NCBI GenBank assembly: GCA_965221935.1
Contig: CBDCSZ010000009.1
Coordinates: 17,214 to 81,213 of the forward strand
Length of the DNA: 64,000 bases
Reading direction: 5' to 3'
Source of the DNA: JAPOXR01 sp965221935
GTDB lineage: Bacteria; Pseudomonadota; Alphaproteobacteria; Rhodobacterales; Rhodobacteraceae
Shown: positions 1-10,198 of the stretch, in pieces
Numbering within the stretch: the first letter of the stretch is position 1
Layout of the letters: each line of letters begins with the position of its first letter
Notes under the pieces: generated by a model
Databases searched by the model: none
The model's input: only the letters and a program-made list of their open reading frames with translations
What the model was told of the DNA's origin: nothing
Made by a program: the position numbers and the translations under genes

Positions 1-741
1 GTCAAGCGCCTCCTTCGACACCTTCAGCGCCGAAGCCTTCTCCGCCTCGACCGTCTTCAGTTCCGCGCAGACCAGCTCAAGCCGGTCGAGGATGCCGCGG
101 ATCTCGGCCAGAAGCCCCGGCGGCAGTTCCGTGCCGTAGCCCGTCTCAAGCCCGTCGAGGCGCGCGCGGAACCCTTTCCCCGCCGGATTCCCGGCCGGCA
201 CGCCGTGCAGCCTGAGCAGACCGGCGACCGAGTTCGCCAGCCGCAGCCGCTCCTTCACCAGGCGCTCCCGCCGGCGCAGCAGCCGCTTCGCGTCCTCCTC
301 CTCGACCGTCGGGATCCGAACCGGCGACATCGAGTCCCGGTCGCCGCCGTCCCAGGCCCGCAGCGCCCGCACCATCTTGCGGGCGTCGATCCGGTCCGTC
401 TTCGCCTTCTTCCTGCGCCGGACGACCTCAAGGCTGGCGGGGTCGCAGACCAACACCTCCAGGTCCTCGCCCTCAAGCCGCCGGGCAAGCCAGAAGCCCT
501 CATAGCCCGCCTCGTAGACCAGCATCACCCGGACGTCGCCGCCGGAGGCACAGGCCCGCTCCCGCGCCTGTCCGAGCTTCGCCAGAAGGCCACTGACGTC
601 ATGCGGCGCCAACCTGTGGACCCCGGCCTTCGACGCGGCGGTCGAATCGCCGACCGCAAGGATCCAGCTCGTTCCGCTGACTTCCAGCGCCGCGTGAACC
701 GTTGTAACTTCCCCGGTGAAGGGGGCGAATGCATCAACCAT
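1..741 (-). CDS. IS110-family transposase, N-terminal part (runs off window)
   Basis: Translating the minus strand from the ATG at 741 gives an open frame to the left edge with no stop, so only about 247 N-terminal residues are visible. The DEDD (RuvC-like) domain of IS110 recombinases is recognisable: an acidic residue in LVYEAGYEGFW, then KTDRIDARKMVRAL, the family motif with the later catalytic aspartates. A helical arginine-rich segment (RLLRRRERLVKERLRLANS) follows as usual for the family. The C-terminal Transposase_20 part with the catalytic serine lies outside. A ctccttt (aaaggag on the minus strand) at 749-755 is a good ribosome site. The upstream 5' side faces a second, divergent IS110 fragment. 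IS110 enzymes act with a bridge RNA from the element's non-coding end. Confidence 0.8.
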   Translation of the reverse strand, partial: MVDAFAPFTGEVTTVHAALEVSGTSWILAVGDSTAASKAGVHRLAPHDVSGLLAKLGQARERACASGGDVRVMLVYEAGYEGFWLARRLEGEDLEVLVCDPASLEVVRRRKKAKTDRIDARKMVRALRAWDGGDRDSMSPVRIPTVEEEDAKRLLRRRERLVKERLRLANSVAGLLRLHGVPAGNPAGKGFRARLDGLETGYGTELPPGLLAEIRGILDRLELVCAELKTVEAEKASALKVSKEALD

Positions 742-1137
742 CAGTCTCTCCTTTCATTCGGCAAGGGGTTGTCGTTCATCGGCTCCTTGCCACAATATGT
801 TGATGCCTGAACATTCCCGAGGATCGAATCATCCGCAAGGGCAAATCCCGGCACGACTCATGGCATCTGTGGACAAGTTGGGCGCGGATTTCTGTGGAAA
901 ACCCGCCGCTTGTATTCCGCCGCCTCTCCGGTTCATTTCTGTGCCGGGACCGCCGCCGCCAGGCCTGGCGGCGGCGGCGCGGGGCCAGGCCCCGCAGGAC
1001 GGGTCGGACCGGTCAGGCCTTGGATCACCGGATCCGTGATGGAGCGTGGTCGGCCCGCCCTCCCTTCAGCCTCCCGGGTCCTGGATGGATGCTGGGGTTC
1101 AAGAACCGAATCATCGCGAGAATAGGAGCGGGAGACC
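742..1137. other. Divergent non-coding region between two IS110 transposase starts
   Basis: About 400 bp lies between the start codons of two IS110-type genes facing away from each other. I find no convincing gene in it. It contains a perfect 26-bp palindrome (951-976) and a second short hairpin (981-993, ggggcc-a-ggcccc). In IS110-group elements the bridge RNA is transcribed from the 5' non-coding end, so this is where one or two such RNAs would sit. That is inference from family architecture; no guide loops were identified. Confidence 0.4.
951..976. repeat. Perfect 26-bp GC palindrome
   Basis: Arms cgccgccgccagg and its exact complement meet with no spacer, so the segment can form a cruciform or an RNA hairpin. 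It lies between two divergent IS110 genes, about 160-210 bp from each start. Confidence 0.85.
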
Positions 1138-1478
1138 ATGGCCATCGCAGTCGCCGGAATCGACGTCAGCAAGAAGACACTGAACATCCATCTCAACGGC
1201 AGGGACGACACCGCCGCCAACGACACGGACGGCTTCCGCAAGGTCGCCCGCATCCTCAGGGACGGCGGGGCGGAGCGGGTCGTCCTGGAGGCCACCGGCC
1301 GGATGCACCGCGCCCTTCTGCAGTCCCTGCATGACCGCGGCTTCACGGTCTGCGCGGTCAATCCCCGCCAGCCCCGGGACTTCGCGAAGGCCGGCGGCGA
1401 GCTGGCGAAGACCGACAGGGCCGACGCCAGGGCGCTGGCCGCCTTCGGGGCCGCGTTCCCGGACATGGCGCCCACGGC
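1138..1478 (+). pseudogene. IS110-family transposase, 5' fragment
   Basis: The frame starts at ATG 1138 behind a purine-rich ribosome site (ggagcgggagacc). It encodes GIDVSKKTLNIHLNGR and LAKTDRADARALAAFG, the conserved N-terminal DEDD blocks of IS110 recombinases. Homology stops after about 115 residues, where the sequence turns into the 3' end of an inverted DruA-IS4 element. The frame stays open to 1659 only by reading the antisense of that element. It is a different IS110 from the one at 1-741 and from the IS1111-type copies at 8.9 and 34.4 kb. Without the C-terminal serine domain it cannot be active. Confidence 0.8.
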
Positions 1479-2372
1479 GCCGGCCATTGCCGCCGCCTGC
1501 GCCAGGATCAGCTCCTTGAGGCCGCCGGCCGGCATGGCCAGCGCGTTGCTGAAGTTCGTCCGCATTCTCGGCAGGCCGCCTTCGTGCGCGTCGTCGAGCG
1601 CGCCGTCTCCGCGGTTCGAGAACAGGCGCGCCATGGCGATCAGGTTGAAGCGGGCGTAGAGTTCCTGGCGGACGCCGCGTTCGCTTCTGCCGTGGAACGC
1701 CTCCACCTTGATGACGTCCTTCGAGATCTTGTGCAGCTCCTCGATCGACCAGTGCCCGTGATAGAGTTCCGAGAGGTCCTTCCGGCTGTATCGCCCCGGA
1801 TCGGCGAGGGTCGTGGCGAGCACGTATCGGCTTTCTCCGATGTCGTATCGGACCAGGCGCAGGACAATCGGGGAGGCCGGCTCCGGGATGCCCGCGGCCT
1901 TCAGCCGGCGCAGGGCGGTCCTGCCCGGGGTGATCGATCCTGACGCGGGCGTCGTCGCGGTCCCCGTCGCGGAACCTGTCGAACGCGGCGGCGGAGTTGC
2001 GCTGGATGCGGAACACCGGGTGCAGTCCCCGCGCCGTCATGTCGCGGAGCAGGACAAAGGAGAAGTATCCCCTGTCGAAGACCACGGCGTCGCCGGGCGT
2101 GAGGATGAAGTCGGCCGGCATGCGGCTGCCGAGGCGGTAGAGGCAGGACAGCAGGCCCTGCGGATAGTGGGGCGCCGTCGTTCGGGAGCGGGTATCCGGC
2201 CTCGGCGAGCGGCCGCGGCAGGTTGATTTTGGAGCCGTCGACGGCGAAGGTCCGGTGTCCGTTCCAGTCCGGGCCGGGCGTGTCGCGGGCGAGGATCTCG
2301 CGGTGCAGCTCGCGGAACACGTCCTCGTGCACGCGGGCGCGGGCCTTGTCGCTGGAGGAGATCCGCGCGGTG
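1479..2372 (-). pseudogene. DruA-IS4 element A1: transposase 3' half, degraded
   Basis: The minus strand encodes, in several frames, the C-terminal half of the transposase that is intact at 29676-31895. Recognisable pieces are RVHEDVFRELHREILAR, the first catalytic block (FAVDGSKINLPRPLAEAGY), FDRGYFSFVLLRDMTARG with the second aspartate, and the signature YHGHWSIEELHKISK with the catalytic glutamate. An in-frame deletion removes the segment between ILTPG and the second aspartate block. Frameshifts separate the parts. The DruA domain and N-terminus are missing, and the C-terminus abuts the IS110 fragment. It is a dead relic. Confidence 0.8.
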
Positions 2373-2718
2373 CTCGACGACCTTCCCGAGGGCCGTGCCC
2401 CGCAATGGCATTCGGTTTGCGATTCTGTCCATTCGGATAAGGAAACCCCCCGCTTCCGGCCCGTTCGGGCGGAAGCGAGGGGGCGCTTGGGCTGGCGGTG
2501 CGTTCAGTTCGCGGCGGCTCTAGTCCATTTGCTTCTTGGTTTCCTTGACACCCGGTCGTACGACCGGTTCGGGCGCTCCCGCTGGACGCACCGCCGGATG
2601 CCGGCCAGCACGGCGGCGACGACGGCGTTCGCCGTCAGGAACATCTGCTCGATCGATTTGCCGACCAGGCGCATGGTGTTCCGGCCGTTGGCCCGCATCG
2701 GCGGAAGCGGGTCCTCGG

Positions 2719-4217
2719 CAGTAGTTCTAATTATGCGTTCACATCGGTTTTTTCTTCACTTTCGGCTGCGTTTCCGGGCGGATTTCTGCTGTGTTTCGGC
2801 GGAATGGGCGGGCCGCCGGTTCCGGCTGCGGAGGCTGTTCCGGCAGCTCGCCGGTGATGATTGTCCGCATCACGGCGTCCCAGCCGTCGTGCACGACGTA
2901 GACGGTCAGGAACTTCAGGTTGTCAAGAAGCCGGTAGCGGGCGGCGAGCTTTGCCCGGGCCTCCCGCCAGCTTTCGCAGACCAGGTCGCAGGCGCTCTGC
3001 ATCAGGAACGCGATCAGGTTGAAGGCCGCCAGCAGGCTGGACAGGGTTTCTTTGCCGTGCCCGAAGTTGTGCTCGAGATGGTATCCGTCCTTGAGAGCCT
3101 TGAAGGCGTTGTTCTCCACTTTCCACCGGGACCGGGCGCAGTCGGCCAGTTCGGCGACGCTGTCCGGGCCGACCGGGAGGTCGGTGGCGAAGCTGTTGCG
3201 GCAGAGCTGCTGTCCTGACGGCGATGTGATGGTGACTTCGAACCAGTTGACTTCCAGCGCGTCCTTTCCGTCACGGATCGGCAGACCGCTCATCCAGCGG
3301 CAGCGCAGCCGGCGCTTTTTCTTTTTCCGGCCCTCGGTCCGGGTCAGACAGCCGGTCTCAACCCCTTGAATATACTCGTAAAGCGTTGTGTGCGAGCTCG
3401 GCTTGCAGGTCAGGATGAAGCTTCCGCCGGCGGCCAGCACGGCCTCGCAGAGCGGCTGGCGGCAGTAGAGGTCGTCGCCGAGATAAACCGGTCTGAGCCG
3501 GGCCAGGCCGGATCCGGTCCGCCGCAGCCAGCGCTTGGCGGCGTTGGTCTCGCAGTCCTGTTTCCCGGCCCCGTCCTGCGGGCGGATGAACTCCGGCGGC
3601 AGCGGCAGGAGGTGCGAGGTTCCCGGGGCGACGATGCCGGCGCCGAGCACGGCGTGGAAGTTCTGTGTCCGCCCGCCCGCCAGTTTCCGCTGCGAGCAGT
3701 TCCGGCAGCCGATGCTGCAGGAGGTGAAACACTCGGTGCCGTCAAGGGCGATCAGCAGCCGCCCGTCAAGCCGGCGCAGCCGGTCAAGGGCGCCCTGGCG
3801 GGACTGGAGCTGCGCCTGCGCCGCCAGGAAGGACGGGCACTGCAGGAAGAAGACGGCGAAGGCCGCCATTCCGATGTCGGCCATCTCCAGGCGGGCGTTG
3901 GCGCCGGTCCTGCGGTCCGGGGCGGACGCGCAGAGTTCGCGCATGTCGGCGATGTATCCGGCCAGCGGGGACATGGCGCCGCATTATGCACATATCAAAA
4001 ATTTGTACAAATGTAAGCAAAAACAACAACTTACATGTCTTCTCCGCGCCTTTTAGCCAGGAGCCGGCGGCCGGAGCGGCGTCAGCGGCCGGTGATTCGC
4101 CCGCCGCCGGGGCGCCGCCGGCGCGCAGCCGCCCGCAGTGAAAAAAATCTCACCGGGGCAAAAAACCGTTGTGATACAACACGTTAAAAACTCAAAAATC
4201 CAAAATTAGAATTACTG
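2719..4217 (-). mobile_element. DDE insertion sequence C1
   Basis: Terminal inverted repeats are cagtagttctaatt at 2719 and its counterpart ending attactg at 4217. The target duplication is 9 bp (ggtcctcgg). The element has a roughly 240-bp leader before the transposase with a GC-rich hairpin region, shared by all C copies in this window (C1-C6). Confidence 0.9.
2739..3974 (-). CDS. DDE transposase of element C1, with internal 46-residue deletion
   Basis: A 411-residue protein, collinear with the 457-residue copy at 46231-47604 apart from one in-frame loss of 46 residues after LQSRQ. The deletion endpoints fall in a short direct repeat (cgccagggc) present at both ends in full copies, which suggests slippage or recombination. 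Catalytic blocks visible are LIALDGTECFTS (first Asp), YLGDDLYCRQPL (second Asp) and RWKVENNAFKALKDGYHLEHNFGHG (Glu block), plus a CRNCSQRKL cysteine motif. The family is IS4-superfamily-like or ISNCY; I cannot name it more precisely. The lost segment is the N-terminal region preceding the first Asp, so activity is doubtful. Confidence 0.8.
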   Translation of the reverse strand: MSPLAGYIADMRELCASAPDRRTGANARLEMADIGMAAFAVFFLQCPSFLAAQAQLQSRQGALDRLRRLDGRLLIALDGTECFTSCSIGCRNCSQRKLAGGRTQNFHAVLGAGIVAPGTSHLLPLPPEFIRPQDGAGKQDCETNAAKRWLRRTGSGLARLRPVYLGDDLYCRQPLCEAVLAAGGSFILTCKPSSHTTLYEYIQGVETGCLTRTEGRKKKKRRLRCRWMSGLPIRDGKDALEVNWFEVTITSPSGQQLCRNSFATDLPVGPDSVAELADCARSRWKVENNAFKALKDGYHLEHNFGHGKETLSSLLAAFNLIAFLMQSACDLVCESWREARAKLAARYRLLDNLKFLTVYVVHDGWDAVMRTIITGELPEQPPQPEPAARPFRRNTAEIRPETQPKVKKKPM

Positions 4218-6239
4218 GGTCCTCGGCGCGGTTGAGGCCGGCCTCGGCGCGGTTGGAGAACAGGCGGCCGATGGTTTCCAGGACGAAGGCGGCGTAGAGC
4301 TCCTGCCGCACCCCGCGATCGCTCTTGGCGTGGAACGCGCCGATCATGTCTTTTGTGGACTTGTGGAGCTCCTCAATCGAACATTTCCCGTGGCAGAGGT
4401 CGGCCAGCGCCTGGGCCGGGTAGCGGCCGCTGTCAAGCAGGGTGGTGGCGAGGCGGAACTCGGTGTCGGCGAAGGTGTATCGGAGCAGCCGGACCCGGTG
4501 GCTGGTTCCCTTCAGCTCCGGGGCCGCGTCCTTCGGCGGCCCGATTTCGACGATGCGCTCGGCGTCGCCGGAGGCGATGAAGGCGTCGAACGCCGGATTG
4601 ACGCTGGCGGCGATGCGGAAGACGCCGTCGACGGACAGCAGCCGGTGGGCGTGGTAGAAGGTGTAGGACCAGCAGCCCCGGTCGTACACCACGACGTCGC
4701 CCTCGCCGACACTGGCAAGATGGGTCATTGCGGCGGCGCGCTCGTTGCCGTGGCGGAACAGGTCAAAATCGACCGGCGCCCGGTCGTTCAGCCTGTAGAG
4801 GGCGCTGACAAAGCCCTGCGGATAGTGCGCGCCCTCGCCGGGGGTCCTGTATCCGGCGGCGGCCAGCGGCCTCGGCAGGGAGATCTTGCTTCCGTCCACG
4901 GCGAACGTGCGGCGGCCCTTCCAGTTGGCGGCGCGGACCGTCTCCGCGTGCCGCGCGAGGATCTCCCGGTGCAGGGTCTTGAACACCGCCTCGTCGAGCT
5001 TCTCCCGGGCCGCTGCGGCAGCGGAATGCCGGAAGCCTGGCAATGCTCCCACAGCTCGCAGAGCGCCGACCCGTATCCCTGGTGCGACCGGGACAGGACG
5101 AGGCGGAACACGAACAGGATGATCAGGAGCGTGCTGAACACCCGCCGGCGCTTCTGCCAGGTCCGGTCATGGCGGCTGGCGACCCCGGCCGCGAGGTCGG
5201 CGATGTCCCGCCACAGGCGGGCGAAGCGCGTGTCCCGGACTGCAGCCGGCGGCAGCACGAACACGGCCTTCCGCGACTTTTCCCTGCCGCCGCCGGTCTC
5301 GCCGACGCGCAGCCAGTTCGCGGCTTGGTAGCAGGAGGCCCGGAACCGCTCGGTGTCGACGTAGGTCTCGGCCAGCAGCGGGCGGGTTCCGAACCGGCGC
5401 TCCCAGTCCCCGGGCAGCTGCCGGGCCGCCATCCCGAGGCAGGCGGAGGCCAGATTGCGCGAACGGACCCAGGGCAGGATCAGGAACCGGGCGTTGCACA
5501 CCACCCGGACGCGGTCCCGGTCCCGGCGGCGCCCGCTCCAGCCGATCCATGCGTCCCGGCAGGGCAGCGTCCGGGTCGAGCTGTCGAACAGCAGGCAGGC
5601 AAGCCAGCGGCCGCCGCGGTCGTGAACGAAGCAGCGGATGTGCGAGCCGAACGGCCGCTTATGGCCGAGATAGTGGTGGCGGTCCACCAGCGCGTTCCAC
5701 AGCTGCCGGCTTTCGGCGTCCTCGGCCGGAACCAGGCGCAGCGGCCGGAGGTCGGCGAGCCGGGCCTCGATCCGCGGCTGCGGGCCGGAGGCGGAGGGCC
5801 AGACCGGGCGGCCGTCCATGCGGCGGCGCTTGCTCTGGACCTTCGGGGGCAGGGTCAGGATGCCGCGGCGCTCCAGCTTCTCCAGCATCGACAGGCAGGT
5901 GCCGATCCTGAGGTCTCCCCTGGCCGACACCCAGTTCAGCTGCTCGCAGATGAGCCTGCAACAGCCTGTTGCGGCTGGTTCCGGGCAGGAACCCGACGAT
6001 GTCGCGGATCTCGGCGATCTGGCGGCGGGTCAGGCGGCGGCCGGAGAAGGTCGTCGACTTGAGGCTCTTGATGGCGGCGTCCATGGCGGTCTCCGGGAAT
6101 TTCGAATCGACCCCATCATGGGAATTCCGGCCAGCTTGCTAAGCCCTTTGTTCAGGCCTCCGCGCAGAAACCCGAAACCGGGCGCAAAATCAACAACTTG
6201 GACAAGAGAAAAATTTCCCCCCGAACCGCTCCGGCTAAA

Positions 6240-8356
6240 CCGAACTTCATGCCGGGATTTGACAGGTTTTCTCCGCGCAGGCAAGGACACCATGTTGTTT
6301 TCGCTTGATTTTCTGGGGGTCCGGCCGGGCCGGAGGGCTTTTTCAGCCTGTCATTGAACTGACAACATTTCCGGGCGGTTTGATCTCCAGAAGCTCAAAG
6401 GCCCTTTTCTGGAGCGCGGTCGGCCGCGCGGCCATGCGGAACGCGCTGCCGGGCCTTCCGGGCAGGAAGGCGTCGTTCAGCGTCAGCGTTCCGAGATCGG
6501 CGAGCAGCGTCCGGAAGCTGTGGACCGGCAGGCCGTCAGGGGTCTGTTTCGAGGCCGCTTTGGCCTTGGCGCTTTCGGAGACCTCCGCCTTCTCCACAGG
6601 GGTCGACCGCCTTGCGCGGGCCGCCTCCCGGTCGTCATCCTCGAACAGGATGGGGGCGAGCTTCTCCCGCATGCTCCGCTCCACATGCCAGGCGAGCATG
6701 CAGAGGAACACATGCGCCTTCACCCGCCCCTCATTGTAAACATGGAACGGCCGGACCCTCAGCCCTGACGTCTTCATGGTCCGGAAGGCGCGCTCGACGA
6801 GCGCGAGGCTTTTATACGCCGCCACCGCCGCCTCGCCGCCGATGGATTCCTTTCCGAGGCTGGTGCGCACCACATGGATTCCGTCGAGCGCCGCCTCCGC
6901 CGCGGTTTTCGCCGCGTCGCGGCTCCAGTCCATTCCGCCGTCCCGGATCTCAATATTGAAGTGTTTTTCGACCTTTTTTCTGTTGCCCCTGCGCCCCAGG
7001 GCCTTCGCCGTCATCTCCCGGTTCTTCGGGCCCGGCCGGCGGCGGGACGCCGCGGCGGCGATCTCAGCCAGCGTCTGTTCCGTCGCCCTGAGCAGATCCT
7101 CCCGCTTCCGGGCCCTTTCCTCCCGCAGACGGGGATTGAGGCAGACCAGCAGCCGCTCGCCGGGAAAGTCCGGGGACACGGTCTCGGCGACCTGATCCTC
7201 AGCGAGCCTCGCCGGATCCAGCGCCGCCGGCGCGTCCTTCCCCTTCTTCACAAGCTTCCGGATGTCGGCGCTCCTGAGCGCCGATATCCAGTCAAGGCCG
7301 AGAGGAATCAGATCCTCCCTGATGCGGGCCGATGTGATCATGCCGCGGTCGCCGACCAGCGCGATGTTCTCAACCCGGAAACGGCGGCGCAGCTTCTCCG
7401 CCCGGCCCCTGACGGTGTCCGGGTCGGCGGTGTTTCCGCTGAACACCTCCACCGCCACAGGGGTTCCGTCCCCCGAGCAGACCAGCCCGTATGTGATCTG
7501 CATTTTGCCTTTCTTTCCGTCGCGGCTGTGGCCGAAGGCCGCCAGCGGGCATTTCCTCCCTTCAACGTAACTGGACGAGACGTCGTACAGAACCAACGTC
7601 CCGTCCCTGAGATGCCGGTTCGCGAGGCTGCGCTCGATCCAGGGCTGGCGCTCAAGCAGCCAGTCGAGCATGTCCAGCATCTCGTTGCCGCTGACCGGCC
7701 CGAGGCCGGGCAGCTCCCCGAGGCTGGTGGAGGCGGTCTCCGGGTCAAGGGCCCTGGCTGTGGCGAGCTTGGAGGCCGGATCGATGATCCGGGCCGCCGC
7801 CGCCGCCATCGCGAGACCGCGCATCCGGCTTTTTTTCCGCCCGAGGATGCCTTCGAATCCGAGGCTCCGCATGGTCCCGAGCGCCGCCGCCGCGTGGCCG
7901 TGCGGCAGCGACCTGCGGATCCCGAAAACCTCGTCCGGGGAGCCGAGAACAATTCCGCCCCTGAGCACGGCGCGGAAGCCGTCGGTGACCGCCGGCGGCA
8001 GATAGGTGAGGTTGGCGACGGTGCGCTTCCTGACCTTCGCGCCAGGCCTCCCTGAGGAGGATTGTGTCGCGGCCGCGCCTGTTGGGGATGGTCTCGATGT
8101 GGAATGACATGTGAGGTCTCCCTGCGCAATGACAACAATCCATGGCACCTGCCGTCTCCGTGTCCACAGGATGTGTTCCTTTAACACCATAATAATGTGC
8201 ACTGTTGCGAAAATACGTCAGTGGGCACGCGGCCTGAAACCGCGCAACTTGCACTGGAAACTTTTTGACAAGACAAAAGCGGCCCGGCGGCCAGAAAACC
8301 TCACGTTTTCAACGTCTTGCAGGGAGCGCGGGGGGCGGCGGCGGGATGAAGATCGG
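6240..8356 (-). mobile_element. IS1634-type element B1
   Basis: Bounded by imperfect inverted repeats (ccgaacttcat at 6240, atgaagatcgg ending 8356) and 6-bp direct repeats gctaaa (6234-6239, 8357-8362). The same ends occur in B2-B4. About 250 bp of leader precedes the transposase. Confidence 0.85.
6343..8110 (-). CDS. IS1634-family transposase B1 (8-bp deletion near the start)
   Basis: A long DDE transposase of IS1634 type. It contains LYDVSSSYVEGRKCPLAAFG, HSRDGKKGKMQITYGLVCSG (the family block around the first catalytic Asp), ALVGDRGMITSARIREDL (second Asp) and a C-terminal AYKSLALVERAFRTMK with the catalytic Glu. The natural start is ATG 8110 (MSFHIETIP). Compared with B2, one unit of a tandem octamer (gcgcgaag) is missing about 75 bp downstream, which shifts this start out of frame. 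The rest can still be read from an in-frame upstream start at 8202, giving an unusual N-terminus. The same deletion is in B3, so this version may have transposed. B1 also has a 5-residue insertion (ELPGL) absent from B2 and B3. Confidence 0.8.
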
Positions 8357-8865
8357 GCTAAACGAATGCCATTGCCGTGCCCCGACCCGCGAAGATTGGG
8401 ACCGGCTCGCGAGGCGATGGAAACCGTGGCTCGACGAACGGATCGCCGCCCTCGAGCGCCTTGAGGAGTGCGGGATCCTGACCCTGCCGGCGCCGCGCGG
8501 CACGGCCGCGGAACCGCCGCCCAGGCCGATTGTCCATGTGCGGGCGTCCGACCCGCAGCCGGAGACCGCCTGCGGTCTCGCGGCCCTGGAGAGCCCCTGG
8601 CCCTGGAGGAGGCGGCGTCGCCGGAGGACACCGCCCTGTGGAAAGCGCTCGTGGACCGCTGTCATTATCTCGGCTGTCCGCGGCCCTTCGGCCCGCACAT
8701 CCGCTGGTTCGTCCGCGACCGGAGCGGGCGGCCGCTGGCCGTTCTGCTGTTCGAGGCGGCGGCGCGGGAGCTGCCGGCGAGGGACGAATGGATCGGCTGG
8801 AGCGAGGCTGACCGCGGCCGCCGCCTGCACCTTGCGGTGTCGAACAGCCGTATGTGGACGCCCCC

Positions 8866-9178
8866 CTGAGCGCAACCGGGAATTTCAGAAACACAGGAAG
8901 CCTGCAGTCGGGCGCTGTCGTATGTCCGGCCTCTCAGATGCGGCGCTGTCGGCCGCGGGCCCGCATGGTGTTCGCGGACCGGATCCAAATCGCTTTCGCG
9001 GGCTCGAAGCCCTGCGGCTGTTCCTGGTTCTTCCGGCCCCGTCTTTCCGACTCTTGCCCCTGCGCTGTCCTTCGCTCCCGGCGCACAGTCCGGGGGCCGC
9101 CGGATCACGCCCCGGAGGGCGCGGCGGCCGTCCCGAATTCTCTCCTTCCTCAGTTTCCTCTTTCTCTCCAGGCAGCCG
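8866..9178 (-). ncRNA. Candidate bridge-RNA region of E1
   Basis: About 310 bp of non-coding sequence lies downstream of the recombinase gene and inside the element end. In IS1111-type members the bridge RNA that pairs with donor and target DNA is encoded at this end. The E2 copy carries nearly the same segment (34442-34861). I did not resolve the guide loops, so this is a positional inference. Confidence 0.35.
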
Positions 9179-10198
9179 TCAAGACGCCGCGCCAGCCCGG
9201 TAAGTGTCGCTCCGCACGGAAAGCGCCCAGATGATCCGGGCCATCTTGTTCGCCAAGGCCACCGCGGCCACCTTGAACGGCTTCTCCTCAATCATCCTCC
9301 GCAGCCAGGGGTCCGCGATCTCACGGCCCCTCCTGTGCCGCAGCACGGCGACCGCCCCTTGAACCAGCAGGCTCCTGATGTCGCGCTGCCCCATCTTCGT
9401 GATCCGCCCGAGCCTCTGCCGGCCGGCGGTCGAATGCTGACGCGGCGTCAGGCCCGTCCAGGCGGCGAAGTCCCTGCCGCGTCTGAAGCTCTCCATCGGC
9501 GGCGCGAACGCGTGCGCCGCCATCGCGCAGACCGGCCCGATCCCGGGTATTGTCATCAGGTTCCGGATGTCCTCCCGCTCCCGCGAGCGCCGCTTCAGCC
9601 CGCGGTCCAGCTCCGCGATCCGCCCGCTCAGCGCGTCGATCCGCTCAAACAGCATCTCCGCGGACTGCCGAACCAGCTCCGGAACCCCTTCGGCGGACTT
9701 CTCCAGCTCTGACCGCAGAGCCTCCACATTGGCCACGCCGCGGGCCGCCACCAGGCCGAACTCCGCCAGATGGCCGCGCAGCGCGTTCACGGTCTGCGTG
9801 CGCTGCCGCACGAAAAGCGCGCGGGTGCGGAACAGCATCGAATCACTCTGGGCCTCCTCCGGCTTCACCGCCACGAACCGCATGGTCGGCCGCTGCGCCG
9901 CCTCCACGATCGCCGCCGCGTCGTTCGCGTCGCTCTTCTGCCGCTTGACGAAGGGCTTGACGTAAACCGGCGGGATCAGCCTGCACTTGTGGCCGAGCTC
10001 AATGATCCGCCGGCCCCAGTGGCGGGCGCCGCCGCAGGCCTCCATCACGACCAGGCACGGCGGCAGATCCTTCAGGAACGGCAGGAACCCGCCCCGCGAC
10101 AGCTTCTTCACAAAAACCGGCCGGCCGGAAGCCGTCGACCCGTGCAATTGAAAAACCCTCTTTGAAATGTCGACACCGACTATGCTAACCTTTTCCAT
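9179..10198 (-). CDS. IS110-family (IS1111 group) transposase E1
   Basis: A 339-residue protein from ATG 10198, preceded by gaggaga at good distance. The N-terminal DEDD domain includes VSIVGVDISKRVFQLHG, VVMEACGGARHWGRRI and RQKSDANDAAAIVEAAQ. A coiled region follows, and the C-terminal Transposase_20 domain has LMTIPGIGPVCAMAAHAF and RDFAAWTGLTPRQHSTAGRQ with the conserved serine region. Length is normal for the family and no lesion is visible, so it may be active. It catalyses RNA-guided recombination of the element with target DNA. A second copy at 34862-35884 differs mainly in the last dozen residues (RSDTYRAGAAS versus KNEAWRPMAAS). Confidence 0.92.
   Translation of the reverse strand: MEKVSIVGVDISKRVFQLHGSTASGRPVFVKKLSRGGFLPFLKDLPPCLVVMEACGGARHWGRRIIELGHKCRLIPPVYVKPFVKRQKSDANDAAAIVEAAQRPTMRFVAVKPEEAQSDSMLFRTRALFVRQRTQTVNALRGHLAEFGLVAARGVANVEALRSELEKSAEGVPELVRQSAEMLFERIDALSGRIAELDRGLKRRSREREDIRNLMTIPGIGPVCAMAAHAFAPPMESFRRGRDFAAWTGLTPRQHSTAGRQRLGRITKMGQRDIRSLLVQGAVAVLRHRRGREIADPWLRRMIEEKPFKVAAVALANKMARIIWALSVRSDTYRAGAAS

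Larger units (their letters stand above)
2504..6084 (-). pseudogene. DruA (DUF4338)-IS4 transposase A4, frameshifted and split
   Basis: Reading from ATG 6084: an N-terminal winged-helix-like start (STTFSGRRLTRRQIAEI), a frameshift near 5950, then the DruA/DUF4338 domain (LWNALVDRHHYLGHKRPFG, DAWIGWSG, NARFLILPWVRSRNLASA), a second frameshift near 5040, and the IS4 DDE domain (FAVDGSKISLPRPLAAAGY, VVVYDRGCWSYTFYHAH, LCHGKCSIEELHKSTK). The usual Y-R-E-K signature is degraded (YHGRW in the intact copy is CHGKC here). The C-terminal tail resumes left of element C1 at 2504-2710 (MRLVGKSIEQMFLTANAVV), matching the tail of the intact copy in pattern. Protein identity to A3 is clearly lower than among A1-A3, so this is a separate lineage with the same two-domain design. 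Confidence 0.8.
2430..6239 (-). mobile_element. DruA-IS4 element A4 (diverged variant), interrupted by C1
   Basis: The approximate extent of a third DruA-IS4 element on the minus strand. Its coding parts flank the DDE element C1 (2719-4217), which sits between 9-bp direct repeats ggtcctcgg (2710-2718 and 4218-4226). Rejoining across the repeat restores the transposase C-terminus. Outer ends are approximate because no clear terminal inverted repeat was found; the right side meets element B1 at 6240. Confidence 0.65.
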
